Positions 8,789 through 18,022 are shown, numbered from the stretch's first letter. The stretch is DNA of 64,000 bases from JAFKKS01 sp050187875 (GCA_050187875.1 JBFWXB010000001.1:1-64000), one strand, 5' to 3'. The notes: a model not told the origin generated them from the sequence alone. Made by a program: numbers and translations.

Positions 8789-9829
8789 TCACTTCGTCTC
8801 CGGAAGCATCGTATTCGTAAAAAGCTCGCTCGCCGCCGGCGTTCGCTTGAGCTTGAGATATTTCACGAACATGTCGCGTGAGCTTTCGACGCGAGGGCCA
8901 TCGAATTGTCCAAGCGCAAAGCGGCCGGAGGTGATGTCCTTGTTGATCGCAAGAGGCGCAACCGTTTCGGACGCGCCGGCGGCAGCCTCGAGATCCACCA
9001 CCGGATTAAACTTCACAACGGCTTGCGCGCCTTCCCGCGCATGCCCCTCCTGCCACGTGTATTTGATGGCGCGAAGACTAACGCGAATGAAGCGGCGCAG
9101 CGCGTCGTCGTTCTTCTGTATCGATTCGTCCCGCGCAAAGATGCTCAGGGAGTATGTATCGAGGCCGTAATCGGAATAAGCAAAGCGCTTGAGCTTTTTA
9201 TTCTGCGCTGCCGCCTGCATCTGCAACCGCTTTTCATGCCAGCTCGCGAGCGGAATCGAATCCACGCGACCCGTAATCAGCGCAGGCCCCATCGACGCTC
9301 CGTCCATCGTGATCCATTTGACCGAATCGACCGGGATGCCCGCGCCTTGCGCGACGATTAGCCACAGCACCTGATGGGAGCCGCCGGCAGGCGTTCCAAT
9401 CGACTTTCCGACCAAATCCTTCGGGCTGTTAATGCCGCTGTCGTCTCGTACGTAAAGCGAGAAACCGGAATCGCGCAGCACTGACGCAACGCCCTTCACT
9501 TTGACATCCTCATTGGCGACGCCGGCGACGATGGAACTGAAGTCCGTGATGCCAGCGTCACCCTGCCCGGCGGCAATACGCTTCACGGTGTCGAGGCCGC
9601 CATTGCCTCGAAGAATTTCAACATCGAGCCCTTCTTCGCGATACCAGCCCTTATCGAGAGCCAGGAAGAATGCCGAGAATTCCCCGTAAGGCAGAAAATC
9701 CAAAATGAAAGTGAACTTTCGCGGCGTCTGAGCTTGCACCGACGGCAACAAAACGGCAGCCGAAATCAATATCGTTCCGATCACGACAAAAGCACGGAAG
9801 ACGGCAGTTCGCGTCAGAAACTTTGTCAT
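8789..9829 (-). CDS. ABC transporter substrate-binding protein, NMT1/THI5-like
   Basis: Secreted binding protein of about 346 residues. ATG 9829 is preferred over upstream in-frame starts because it follows GAGAGGG and begins a signal peptide (VFRAFVVIGTILISAAVLL, cleavage near SVQAQ). The mature N-terminus KFTFILDFLPYGEFSAFFLALDKGWYREEGLDVEI is the THI5/NMT1 signature for pyrimidine-precursor, nitrate or sulfonate binding proteins. GSHQVLWLIVAQGAG and a TMDGASMGPALITGRVDSIP stretch follow. It is the first gene of a minus-strand operon reading on through the ATPase, permease and hydantoinase. The divergent LysR gene and the inverted repeat at 9913-9932 probably control it. Confidence 0.9.
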   Translation of the reverse strand: MTKFLTRTAVFRAFVVIGTILISAAVLLPSVQAQTPRKFTFILDFLPYGEFSAFFLALDKGWYREEGLDVEILRGNGGLDTVKRIAAGQGDAGITDFSSIVAGVANEDVKVKGVASVLRDSGFSLYVRDDSGINSPKDLVGKSIGTPAGGSHQVLWLIVAQGAGIPVDSVKWITMDGASMGPALITGRVDSIPLASWHEKRLQMQAAAQNKKLKRFAYSDYGLDTYSLSIFARDESIQKNDDALRRFIRVSLRAIKYTWQEGHAREGAQAVVKFNPVVDLEAAAGASETVAPLAINKDITSGRFALGQFDGPRVESSRDMFVKYLKLKRTPAASELFTNTMLPETK

Positions 9830-9912
9830 GGCATCATGCCCTCTCCTAACGAGATCTGGAGAGGCAGCTTGCATGAACTGCGATCCCGCCTTCAATCGTC
9901 GACGCCGGTCAC

Positions 9913-9932
9913 TGTCTGTGCAAAAATAGACA
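9913..9932. promoter_or_regulatory. Candidate LysR operator (inverted repeat) in divergent promoter region
   Basis: The bases read TGTCT-N10-AGACA, a perfect 5+10+5 inverted repeat that also meets the loose T-N11-A LysR-box rule. It sits 15 bases upstream of the LysR start and 83 bases upstream of the divergent binding-protein start, the classical position for an autoregulated LysR site. Assignment as an operator is inference. Confidence 0.5.
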
Positions 9933-9947
9933 CTGGGTGGAGCCGCC

Positions 9948-10886
9948 ATGCAGAATTTCAATTGGGACGATTTGCGCATTCTCATCGCGATCGACGGTGC
10001 TGGCACCTTGCTCGGCGCAGCGCGCGCCATCGGCGTTAGCCACAGCACGGTTTATCGCAGGCTCGCTGCAGTCGAAAAGGCCTACCAAGCCAAACTCTTT
10101 CGGCGACAAGAAAACATCTTGGTCCGCACCGAAACCGCTGACGCCATCCTCGGACAAGCCCGCCGGATCGAGCAGGAAATCGAAGAGCTCGCGCGGGTGG
10201 CCACCAACGCCGACGGCAAACTTTCGGGATCCGTCCAGGTCGCAGGGCCGCATGCGATGATTGCCGGATTCGTGACGAGACAATTGCCAACGTTCTACAA
10301 GGCCTACCCTGGCGTACGCGCCACGTTGCGCGCCGAGCTTGGCGTCGATCTCATGTTGCGCGGAGAAGCGGATATCGGGCTGCGCATCAGCATGCCTGTC
10401 TCCGATCAGCTCGACATTAGACGGGTCGCAAATTGCCATTTCGGTCTCTACGGCACTGCGCGTCTCGCTGCGGAGGTCAAGAAAGAAGCACGCAAAGGCG
10501 GGCCGCTAACCGTTCCGTTCGTCGACTTTGCCGAGGATCATGCGGAGATGCCGGAGTCACGCTGGCTCAGGAAGCTCTTCGAAGGCGCGACGCCTAGCTT
10601 GTACGCCAACGCGACGCCGATCCTACACGCTGCGGCATGCGCGGGCGTCGGCGTGACGGCCCTGCCCTGCTACGTCGGCGATCAACTTCCGGGCTTGCAA
10701 AAAATTCCGACGGCAATACCGGGACCAGCGGAAGGTCTGTTCATCGTGACACGCCGCGAGCAACGCAATGTGGCGCGCGTACGCGCGCTTGTGGAGTTTC
10801 TGACGCGCGCAATTTCGGCCAACAAGCCGGTATTCGCGGGGACATCCCCTCGACGCCGAAAGCCCGCATGGCAGACACAGGCGTGA
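9948..10886 (+). CDS. LysR-family transcriptional regulator
   Basis: DNA-binding regulator of 312 residues. The N-terminal winged helix-turn-helix reads WDDLRILIAIDGAGTLLGAARAIGVSHSTVYRRLAAVEKAYQAKLFRR, with HTH at about residues 18-48. The effector domain begins near residue 90 (GKLSGSVQVAGPHAMIAG). It is divergent from the THI5-like importer/hydantoinase operon and convergent with the NHL-repeat gene (10-base gap). The likely role is effector-dependent control of hydantoin or pyrimidine uptake genes. The SHSTVYRRL recognition helix resembles the AmpR/TrpI-like subset that regulates adjacent divergent operons. Confidence 0.92.
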   Translation: MQNFNWDDLRILIAIDGAGTLLGAARAIGVSHSTVYRRLAAVEKAYQAKLFRRQENILVRTETADAILGQARRIEQEIEELARVATNADGKLSGSVQVAGPHAMIAGFVTRQLPTFYKAYPGVRATLRAELGVDLMLRGEADIGLRISMPVSDQLDIRRVANCHFGLYGTARLAAEVKKEARKGGPLTVPFVDFAEDHAEMPESRWLRKLFEGATPSLYANATPILHAAACAGVGVTALPCYVGDQLPGLQKIPTAIPGPAEGLFIVTRREQRNVARVRALVEFLTRAISANKPVFAGTSPRRRKPAWQTQA

Positions 10887-10896
10887 TCGCGCGCCT

Positions 10897-11748
10897 TCAC
10901 TCAAATGGAACCAGCCGTGCGACACGGCTCGGGTTGCCTTCCGCCAGGTAAAGATTGCCAGCCTTGTCGCCGCAAATCCCGTGTGCACCGTTGAGGACGG
11001 GCCGGCATCTACCAACAACATCGCCATTTCTTCGCAGCATGGTCAGCGACGGCGTCAGATCCGTAACGAAAATATTGTCTGACGCGTCTCCCCAGATGCC
11101 GAGCGGCTGAGAGAAGCCGTGCCAGGATACAAGCCATTCCCCGCTGCCGCTGAAAAGTTGAATCCGATTGTTTCCGCGATCAACGACCGCCACCGCCCCG
11201 TCCGAGCAGACCCAAACGGCGTGAGGATTGAGGAAGGCGCCGTTATCAGACCCATGCCTCCCCCACGATCGACGCGGAATGCCTTGGGAGTCGAAACAAT
11301 GGATTCGACAATTGGCATAACCATCCGACACATAGATGTCGCCGCACGGCGAGAAGGCTACGCATGTCGGATGGTTGAAGGGCGCCAAAGGTGCATGCCG
11401 TCGGCCGATGCCTCCCAGCCGCTCACCCTTCTGCGAACAGATGACCACTTCGTGCGCATCGCGATCGACGACGAAGATGCGCCCGTCTTCCGTGCAGCGG
11501 AGCATATGGGAGTCGGCAATGAGATTTGCCCCCCAACTGCCGACGCGCGTGCCCTCAGGGTTCAGCTCCACAACCGCATCTCGTGGCGGGTCGACGAGCG
11601 GATCGTTGCGGAGAAGGACGAAAACGTGTCCGCGGGAATCGACCGCCACGTCGCTCACGCGTCCGGCTATTCCCGATAAATCTTCCCACGGGCGCTCGAT
11701 GCGATAGCGCCGCTCGCCAAGTCCGACAACAAGCCGCTGCTCCAACAT
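10897..11748 (-). CDS. NHL-repeat beta-propeller protein
   Basis: Protein of about 283 residues built of repeated blades with the pattern hxV-DSxGxhYVxD/E. Examples are VSDVAVDSRGHVFVLLR, VAFSPCGDIYVSDGYANCRIHCFDSQG, AVWVCSDGAVAVVDRGNNRIQLFSGSG and HGICGDKAGNLYLAEGN. ATG 11748 is chosen for the preceding GAGGG site; the open frame further upstream shows no blade. No signal peptide is evident. NHL propellers resemble peptidylglycolate lyases and ligand-binding scaffolds, but no catalytic residues can be assigned. It is divergent from the carbamoylase gene, with 179 bases between starts, and may share its regulation. Confidence 0.85.
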   Translation of the reverse strand: MLEQRLVVGLGERRYRIERPWEDLSGIAGRVSDVAVDSRGHVFVLLRNDPLVDPPRDAVVELNPEGTRVGSWGANLIADSHMLRCTEDGRIFVVDRDAHEVVICSQKGERLGGIGRRHAPLAPFNHPTCVAFSPCGDIYVSDGYANCRIHCFDSQGIPRRSWGRHGSDNGAFLNPHAVWVCSDGAVAVVDRGNNRIQLFSGSGEWLVSWHGFSQPLGIWGDASDNIFVTDLTPSLTMLRRNGDVVGRCRPVLNGAHGICGDKAGNLYLAEGNPSRVARLVPFE

Positions 11749-11927
11749 CGCCCTCTTCGCTCCCTCAATCTGTCTTACGCTGCGCCAACCTAAAGCATAA
11801 TCTGGCGCCTCGACCCTGCATCTGTCCGCGATCGGACAGCCCATGCGCAAGATTGCACAATTGTCATCTGCATGAAGCGCGGCCTACCATCAAAGGCTTA
11901 GAAATTCCAGTCACGGCAGGAGTTCAC

Positions 11928-12860
11928 ATGTCTCGCGTTGTAACGGTCGCCGCCGCGCAATTGGGCGCCATTCAGCGGGCAGATACGCGCGAAGCAGTCG
12001 TCGCACGCATGATCGCGTTGATGGATCAGGCGAAGGAACGCGGCGCGAACTTTATCGTCTATCCAGAACTGGCGCTGACGACTTTTTTCCCACGCTGGTA
12101 TCACGAAGATCGCGCCGAAGCGGATAAGTGGTTCGAGAAAGAAATGCCGAACGCAGCCGTGCGACCGCTCTTCGAACGCGCTGCAAGCCATCGTATGGGA
12201 ATGAATTTCGGCTACGCCGAACTGACGCCGGACGGTCGGCACTTCAACACTTCGATCCTCGTCGACCAAAGCGGAAAGATCGTCGGGAAATATCGGAAGG
12301 TTCATTTGCCCGGCCACGCCGAGTTCGAAAAAGAACGCACACACCAACATCTTGAGAAGCGGTACTTTAAGCCCGGCGATCTCGGCTTCCCTGTCTGGCG
12401 TTATATGGGCGGGATTTTCGGCATGTGCATCTGCAACGATCGCCGTTGGCCGGAAACGTATCGCGTCATGGGTCTGCAGGGCGTCGAGATGATCGTCCTC
12501 GGCTACAATACTCCGTCGGGAAATTCGCAGAAGATCGAATCAACGGAGAAGCGCGTGTTCCAGCACCGCCTCTCCGTTCAATCCGGCGCTTATCAGAATT
12601 CGACGTGGGTGGTCGCAGTGGCCAAAGCCGGCGTGGAAGACGGCCATGCTCTGTTCGGCGGAAGCGTCATCGTTAACCCAGAAGGAGAAATCGTCGCCAA
12701 GAGTTCGACGGAAGAAGACGAGCTTTTGATTCACGCCTGCGACCTTGATGATACGATCTTCGGCAAGGAAACAATGTTCGACTTCAAGCGCCACAGGCGG
12801 ATCGAACATTACGGCCGGATCGTAACCCAGGTGGGCGTCGAGTTGCCGCCCAAGTCTTAA
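11928..12860 (+). CDS. N-carbamoyl-D-amino acid amidohydrolase (D-carbamoylase), nitrilase superfamily
   Basis: Cytoplasmic C-N hydrolase of 310 residues that would convert N-carbamoyl-D-amino acids to D-amino acids, CO2 and ammonia. The Glu-Lys-Cys triad is Glu47 (FIVYPELALTTFFPRW), Lys124 (GKYRKVHLPGH) and Cys169 (GMCICNDRRWPE). Long stretches including the HLEKRYFKPGDLGFPV block match my memory of the Agrobacterium D-carbamoylase, which is nearly the same length (304). ATG 11928 follows an AGGAG site at 11919-11923. It lies close to a racemase and a hydantoinase-like gene; the three are the classical enzymes of hydantoin-to-D-amino-acid conversion. Confidence 0.92.
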   Translation: MSRVVTVAAAQLGAIQRADTREAVVARMIALMDQAKERGANFIVYPELALTTFFPRWYHEDRAEADKWFEKEMPNAAVRPLFERAASHRMGMNFGYAELTPDGRHFNTSILVDQSGKIVGKYRKVHLPGHAEFEKERTHQHLEKRYFKPGDLGFPVWRYMGGIFGMCICNDRRWPETYRVMGLQGVEMIVLGYNTPSGNSQKIESTEKRVFQHRLSVQSGAYQNSTWVVAVAKAGVEDGHALFGGSVIVNPEGEIVAKSSTEEDELLIHACDLDDTIFGKETMFDFKRHRRIEHYGRIVTQVGVELPPKS

Positions 12861-12893
12861 GCGGCCACGCCGACAGGAGTCTCACTCGACATC

Positions 12894-13554
12894 CTACGAG
12901 ACCTGAACGGCGCCGATCGCCATCGCGACCGCAGCCTGAGTCGGGTCGATCACTGGAATTCCGAGAGCTTCCTCAAGCGCCCGGCGGTGCCGCGCCATTC
13001 CGGCGCATCCCATAACGATAACGACTGCCCCGCAGTCGTCGCACAGCGACTTTCCGGCTTTGATCATCCGCGCCCGTGTGTGCTCGCCTGACGCGGTTTC
13101 AGCCCACACTCATGTTCAACGGGCGCTCGCCTGCGAGCCGGTCAAGCAAACCCATCTGCCGCATATAACGCACATGGCGACGGATCGAGCCCTGTGCGAT
13201 CGCGATGACTCCGAACCGATCACCTCGGCCGAGCGCAGTCAAAATACCACACTCATTGATACCGAAGACCGGCCGGCGCGTGGCCTCGCGGCAGACCTGG
13301 AGCCCTGGGTCAGCGTAGCAAGCGATAACAAATGCATCGACATCGTTGTGCCCCGCAATCAGACGCCGCAAAGGAAGAGCAACGCTCTCCACGTCTTCCT
13401 GTGTTTCAATGCCGTAGGGGCCTTCACGCAAAGTGTAGCAATCGATCCGCAGGCCATCCGACAAAGAGAAACATGATAGCGCGTCAGCAATTCCCTTCGT
13501 AACGTTGTCGTTTGAGTTCGGATTCACCACCAATATGCGACTACGTTTGCTCAT
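12894..13554 (-). pseudogene. Asp/Glu/hydantoin racemase family gene split by a frameshift
   Basis: Two adjoining minus-strand frames together encode a ~220-residue racemase. The first (13554-13099) starts SRILVVNPNSNDNVTKG and carries the first catalytic cysteine in FVIACYADPGLQ (Cys79). The second (13109-12894) carries the second cysteine in VIVMGCAGMARHRRALEEALGIPVIDPTQAA. They are offset by one base. Removing one base from the CCC run at 13103-13105 (GGG on the coding strand) would join them as ...LNMSVAETASGEH..., which fits the family. The two catalytic cysteines are therefore separated, so the gene is inactive unless the shift is a sequencing error or is translated through. In other organisms the family racemises hydantoins so that a D-specific pathway can use both enantiomers. 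Confidence 0.8.
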
Positions 13555-14185
13555 AGGAATCTCAGCAATGAACGAGACGGCAATATACTCTGCGTACAGC
13601 CTGACATGAAGCCTCCGAGGCTGAGTAGCTTCTATTCCCGCCGGTTGGCTCAGATACCGCGCATACCAACTGCCGCGTTTACTTGCGGCATTCCCTCATG
13701 ACACGGCAGGCGCTCACTTAAATCAGCGCCTTGAGACTCGAGCGAGAAACCGCAACATTATGCTAGGGATTTCCGCAGCGCAGCCTAGCAGAGACCGCGC
13801 GCCACTCGAAAAGGCGCGGATATCGCGCCATTTTTTTCGTCACCCTGAGACGGCCTGAACAGACAGGCGTCGCTGGCTGACAATGCAGGGACATCGAACC
13901 CAGTCTCTGCCTGAATTTCGCGGATAACAGGGAAAAGAACCGGGAAATCTCCTGAATTCGGGACACGTAACGCAAACTGATGGTAGATTCAGAGGCCATT
14001 TCACGGACTTACAGACAAATTCCCCACGCGACGAAACAGGGAATTTGGAATGTTGATCAGCGAACGCGTTTCTGCGTCGCATGCGTAGCATCCGTTTTTC
14101 GTACACCGGTTGTTCGTAGGGGCTGAACACGATCCTTTCAGATGAATCGAACCAAGATACGTGCGGATGCACTAAAAGCACCAAC
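13555..14185. other. Gene-poor interval between racemase and sarcosine oxidase operon
   Basis: About 630 bases without a convincing gene. Short open frames on the minus strand (e.g. 13840-14184) have skewed, Arg/Cys/Ser-rich composition and no recognisable domain. The only structure I can support is the terminator-like hairpin at 13813-13837. The part around 13890-14060 contains several GGGAA(A/T)TT-like stretches and may be decayed repeat sequence; I could not assign it. Confidence 0.4.
13813..13837. terminator. Bidirectional rho-independent terminator candidate
   Basis: GGCGCG at 13813-13818 pairs with CGCGCC at 13824-13829 around a GATAT loop. A TTTTTTT run (13831-13837) follows on the plus strand, and on the minus strand the stem is followed by TTTTC. 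It could end minus-strand transcription of the sarcosine oxidase operon (stop at 14186), although it lies ~350 bases downstream, and block plus-strand read-through. Confidence 0.6.
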
Positions 14186-14785
14186 TCACTTCACTGAATA
14201 GCCAAACTCGGCCGCCGACGCTTCGAACCATGACCAAAAGCTGCCAATCATGCTGCGCGGCACGGCAATATCATAGCTCGGCGCCTCGTCGACCTGCCAA
14301 ATCTGTGCGCCAATGTGCGAAATTGATGTGAGCGCAACATCACCTGCCTGGAAGGCTCGCGGATGCAGATCGATGAGACATCCTTTGGCAAGAACATCAC
14401 GAGCACGGGCGCCTGACAAGCGCAATATCGCGCGCGCGTCACTCTGATCGGTCACTGCCGCCAGATCGGCAAGTTCCAAGGCGAGCGTGGCGACGACGTC
14501 AGGATGCTGGGTCACGATCAGCCACTGCCCAGGACCGGACCAAACGACATCGCAGTCATTTCCCGTTGTAAACTTGCCCGGCTTTGGGCATGCCGCGGCC
14601 ATCAAACCCTGAAATGCTTCGGCCAATCTCGCTTCTTTGCCCTTGCGGCAAATGACGGTCGCGAGTCCCAGGCCGTCACGCCGATCAATTCGGACGGTCG
14701 GCGCAGATGTGCACGCGCTAAATTGTCCCGATGGGACGTAACCCACGGAGGCGCCGTGCCTCTGCCATGTAATAACGTTAGACAC
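14186..14785 (-). CDS. soxG: Sarcosine oxidase gamma subunit
   Basis: Small subunit of the heterotetrameric sarcosine oxidase, about 199 residues. GTG 14785 is chosen: it overlaps the soxA stop by 8 bases, and homology to the family begins there. SoxG is related to GcvT-like folds; visible features are DVVWSGPGQWLIV, ARAILRLSGARARDVLAKGCLIDLHP and SYDIAVPRSMIGSFWSWFEASAAEFGY, all typical of SoxG. It is the last gene of the operon and has no catalytic role of its own in known enzymes, where it stabilises the complex. Confidence 0.88.
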   Translation of the reverse strand: MSNVITWQRHGASVGYVPSGQFSACTSAPTVRIDRRDGLGLATVICRKGKEARLAEAFQGLMAAACPKPGKFTTGNDCDVVWSGPGQWLIVTQHPDVVATLALELADLAAVTDQSDARAILRLSGARARDVLAKGCLIDLHPRAFQAGDVALTSISHIGAQIWQVDEAPSYDIAVPRSMIGSFWSWFEASAAEFGYSVK

Positions 14786-17750
14786 GAAGCTTCTCTTCAC
14801 TCGGATCAATAAAAACTGGCGCGCAGATCTCGACCTCGATGTCGCGCCCGCGTACGAGGTCCACGGCACGCACGTGCTTGCCGACGCGTTCCGGGCCCCG
14901 CTTCAAAAAGCCGAGACCGATCGAATGACCGACGGTCGGAGATAGGGTCACCGAAGTCATATAACCTTCGTCGTTCTCCGCCTTCGCCGGCATGCCGAGT
15001 GGGATGAAGTGCGCACCGGCCGTGAGGCGCTGCGTCGGATCCACCGGCTTGAATCCCACGAAGCGCTGACGATCCGGTTCGTGTAGTGCGCCGCGCAACG
15101 CCATCGCCCGGCCGATGAAGTCCTTCTTTGAAGACACCATGCGCTGGAGGCCGAGGTCGTAAGCAGTCGTCTGTCCGTTCAGCTCGTTACCCGCCACATG
15201 TCCCTTCTCAATCCGCATCGCGCTCAACGCCTCGGTTCCATAGGGCGCGATGCCAAACCTTTGTCCCGCCTGCATGATCGCGCGAATGGCGGAATCGCCA
15301 TAGGACGCGGGCACGGCGAGTTCATAGGCCAGTTCGCCCGAGAACGAGATGCGGAATAGACGCGCCGGAATGCCCCCTCCGACCGTCACGGCCTTGGCAG
15401 CGAGATAGGGGAAAGCGTCGTTTGAAATATCATATTGGCGATCGATCACATCGCGCAGCGTGTCGCGCGCCCGCGGCCCGGCGATCGAAAACTGCGCCCA
15501 TTGCTCCGAAACCGACACCATCTGCACGTCGAGCGACGGCCATAGCACTTGATGACAGAATTCGAGATGCTGCATCACCTTGGCAGCATTAGCTGTGGTT
15601 GTCGTCATGATGAAATGGTTGTCGCCAAGACGCGACGTCGTGCCATCATCCATGACGAAGCCATCCTCGCGCAGCATGAGGCCATATCGCGCTTTGCCGA
15701 CGGGAAGCTTGGCGAAACCGTTGCAATAGATCCGATCGAGGAAGACACCCACGTCCACGCCTTGGATGTCGATCTTTCCGAGCGTCGAGACGTCGCAGAC
15801 GCCGACGGCGCTGCGCACAGTGTTGACTTCGCGCGTCATTGCCGCAAGCCAATCGCCTTCGCCGGCCTGCGGATAGTATTGCGCGCGAAGCCAGGCGCCC
15901 GCTTCAACAAAGACGGCGCCTTGCGTTTTCGCCCAATCATGCGAGGGCGGCAAACGGGTCGAACGAAACGTCTTGCCGCGATGATGTCCGGCGAGCGCTC
16001 CAATCGCAACCGGCGTGTAAGGCGGGCGAAAAACCGTCGTGCCGGTTTGTGGAATTGTGCGGCCGCGCAATCCCGCCATGACAGCCAGACCCGTCACGTT
16101 CGACGTCTTGCCCTGATCGGTCGCCATCCCGAGCGTTGTGTAACGTTTGAGGTGCTCGACCGCGCGGTACCCCTCCCGATGCGCCGAGGCGATATCGCTT
16201 TCGGTGACATCGTTCTGAAAATCGATGAACGCTTTGCCATCACGCCCGGCAGAGCCCCAGATCGGCGAGCCGGACACATTCTCCGCGTCGGTCTGAAACA
16301 CATCAGGCGTCGCCCGGAAACCACAAGCTTCCGCGGCTTCGGCGCCGAAACGAGAGCCGTCGGTCAGCCCTTGCGCCAGCGTGAAGTTCCCTCCGGCCGC
16401 GCCCGCAACGGAAAGATGCGGTGGCAAATCCTTCGGCACAAAGATTTCACGAGACTCGTCCCAGACCGGGCGATGATGCAGATGCGATGCGAGATGCAGC
16501 ACCGGCTCCCAGCCGTTCGACATCGCCAGAAGATCGCACGCGACGGTATGGCTCTTGCCGGACGAATCGATCACCTCAACCGCTTTGATCAACCGCGCCC
16601 CCTTGGCTGACGCGATACGCGCCCCAAGGAAGACGCGCGCCTTCAAACCAACCCCCTCGAGCTCGGTGGAGGCATGCGGCCGCGTATCGATAATCGCCGC
16701 GAGCGACACGCCAGCCGCGGCGAGATCACGCGCCGTCCTCCAGCCATCATCGCATGACGTTGCGACAACGACCTTTTGTCCGGCGGCGACGCCAAAGCGG
16801 TTGAGGTAGGAGCGAACCGCGCCCGCAAGCATGACGCCGGGCAAGTCGTTGTTGCCGAAGACCATCGGACGCTCGATCGCGCCGGAGCAAAGGATGGTGC
16901 GCTTCGCCACGATCCGCCACGCGCGTTGCCGCGGCTCGCCTTCCGGCGGAGCCGGGACATGATCGTTCACACGCTCGACGGCGCCGAATGTGCCATGATC
17001 ATACATCCCGAAGACCGTCGTGCGCGACATGATCCGCACCTCCGGCATGGCGCGGAGCTCAGCTTCGGCTGTGCGCAGCCACTCCAGGCTTGGCTTGCCG
17101 TTTATCTCGCATCGTTCCGAGAGTATGCGTCCGCCAAGGCGAAAATCTTCGTCGCACAAGATCACACGGGCGCCACTTCTACCGGCAGCGAGCGCGGCTG
17201 CCAGGCCTGCGGCCCCGCCCCCGACGATCAGGACATCGCAAAACGCAGTGGCTTTCTCGTAATGATCGGGATCGTCCTGTCCGGCCGCACGGCCCAAGCC
17301 TGCCGCGCGTCGGATCAGTGGTTCGTAGAGTTTCTCCCAGAAGCTCGCAGGCCACATGAAGGTCTTGTAGTAGAAGCCCGCCGTCATCAAAGACGCGAAT
17401 GGCGATGTCAGCCCGAGAAGATCGAAGGATAACGAGGGCCAGCGGTTCTGACTCTCGGCTGTCAATCCATTGTAGAGCTCGACAATGGTTGCGCGCGTGT
17501 TGGGCTCCCGGCGGGCGCCGCTGCGCAGCTCGACGAGTGCGTTTGGCTCCTCAGCTCCCGCCGATAAAATTCCACGCGGGCGATGGTATTTGAACGAGCG
17601 TCCGATCAGACGGACGCCGTTTGCGAGAAGCGCCGAGGCCAGCGTGTCACCGACGCAGCCCTCGTAAGTTTGCCCGTCGAACTCGAAGCGAACGGATCGG
17701 TCGCGATCGATGCCGCCACCCCCAGCGGAAACGCGTAAAGACGACATCAC
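14778..17750 (-). CDS. soxA: Sarcosine oxidase alpha subunit
   Basis: Large subunit of 990 residues, normal length. The first ~100 residues form a ferredoxin-like domain (VRFEFDGQTYEGCVGDTLASALLANG) lacking the full iron-sulfur cysteine set, as in SoxA. A dinucleotide-binding domain follows with GGGAAG at 177-182. The C-terminal ~380 residues (from about FRSTRLPPSHDWAKTQGAVFVEAGAWLR) are the aminomethyltransferase/GcvT-like domain, which binds tetrahydrofolate in known enzymes and captures the released methylene group as methylene-THF. Tandem ATG codons overlap the soxD stop. Sarcosine is oxidised to glycine, hydrogen peroxide and 5,10-methylene-THF. No folate-pathway gene is linked here, which is less usual for sox operons. 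Confidence 0.95.
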   Translation of the reverse strand: MMSSLRVSAGGGGIDRDRSVRFEFDGQTYEGCVGDTLASALLANGVRLIGRSFKYHRPRGILSAGAEEPNALVELRSGARREPNTRATIVELYNGLTAESQNRWPSLSFDLLGLTSPFASLMTAGFYYKTFMWPASFWEKLYEPLIRRAAGLGRAAGQDDPDHYEKATAFCDVLIVGGGAAGLAAALAAGRSGARVILCDEDFRLGGRILSERCEINGKPSLEWLRTAEAELRAMPEVRIMSRTTVFGMYDHGTFGAVERVNDHVPAPPEGEPRQRAWRIVAKRTILCSGAIERPMVFGNNDLPGVMLAGAVRSYLNRFGVAAGQKVVVATSCDDGWRTARDLAAAGVSLAAIIDTRPHASTELEGVGLKARVFLGARIASAKGARLIKAVEVIDSSGKSHTVACDLLAMSNGWEPVLHLASHLHHRPVWDESREIFVPKDLPPHLSVAGAAGGNFTLAQGLTDGSRFGAEAAEACGFRATPDVFQTDAENVSGSPIWGSAGRDGKAFIDFQNDVTESDIASAHREGYRAVEHLKRYTTLGMATDQGKTSNVTGLAVMAGLRGRTIPQTGTTVFRPPYTPVAIGALAGHHRGKTFRSTRLPPSHDWAKTQGAVFVEAGAWLRAQYYPQAGEGDWLAAMTREVNTVRSAVGVCDVSTLGKIDIQGVDVGVFLDRIYCNGFAKLPVGKARYGLMLREDGFVMDDGTTSRLGDNHFIMTTTTANAAKVMQHLEFCHQVLWPSLDVQMVSVSEQWAQFSIAGPRARDTLRDVIDRQYDISNDAFPYLAAKAVTVGGGIPARLFRISFSGELAYELAVPASYGDSAIRAIMQAGQRFGIAPYGTEALSAMRIEKGHVAGNELNGQTTAYDLGLQRMVSSKKDFIGRAMALRGALHEPDRQRFVGFKPVDPTQRLTAGAHFIPLGMPAKAENDEGYMTSVTLSPTVGHSIGLGFLKRGPERVGKHVRAVDLVRGRDIEVEICAPVFIDPSEEKLRV

Positions 17751-18022
17751 GAGTCCTCGCCGCCTTTCAGACTACGCGCTTCGATCACCTCTAAGATCTC
17801 ATGCGTGCGCGTATTCCGAATCACGACGAGCCAAGAGTGGCAGCCAACGCCGTGATACCAATATTCGCGGTGCGCTCCCGCTGGATTGGCGCGGATATAG
17901 ACATAGTCGAAGATATCCTCATCCGACACATGAAGCCCGTCGGGCCGATGCTTGGTCGCATCTCCGTGATAGGCAAATTCTTCTGCGCTGCGGTCGCCGC
18001 AATGAGGACAGTGGATGCGCAT
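17747..18022 (-). CDS. soxD: Sarcosine oxidase delta subunit
   Basis: Zinc-binding subunit of 91 residues. The zinc ligands of known SoxD are in place: Cys5 and Cys8 (HCPHCG), His57 and Cys61 (YWYHGVGCHSW). ATG 18022 overlaps the soxB stop as ATGA, and the gene end overlaps the soxA start, so soxB-D-A are translationally coupled in the canonical order. Much longer open reading in the same frame upstream is antisense-free but lies inside soxB in another frame and is not part of the gene. Confidence 0.95.
   Translation of the reverse strand: MRIHCPHCGDRSAEEFAYHGDATKHRPDGLHVSDEDIFDYVYIRANPAGAHREYWYHGVGCHSWLVVIRNTRTHEILEVIEARSLKGGEDS

Noticed and set aside
13840..14184. Possible 114-codon gene in the interval before soxG
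   Set aside because: No ribosome site, odd Cys/Arg/Ser-rich composition and no recognisable motif; considered non-coding.
15549..16610. Plus-strand open frame of 353 codons inside soxA
   Set aside because: Antisense shadow of the sarcosine oxidase alpha subunit, rich in Arg and His, without motifs or a ribosome site.
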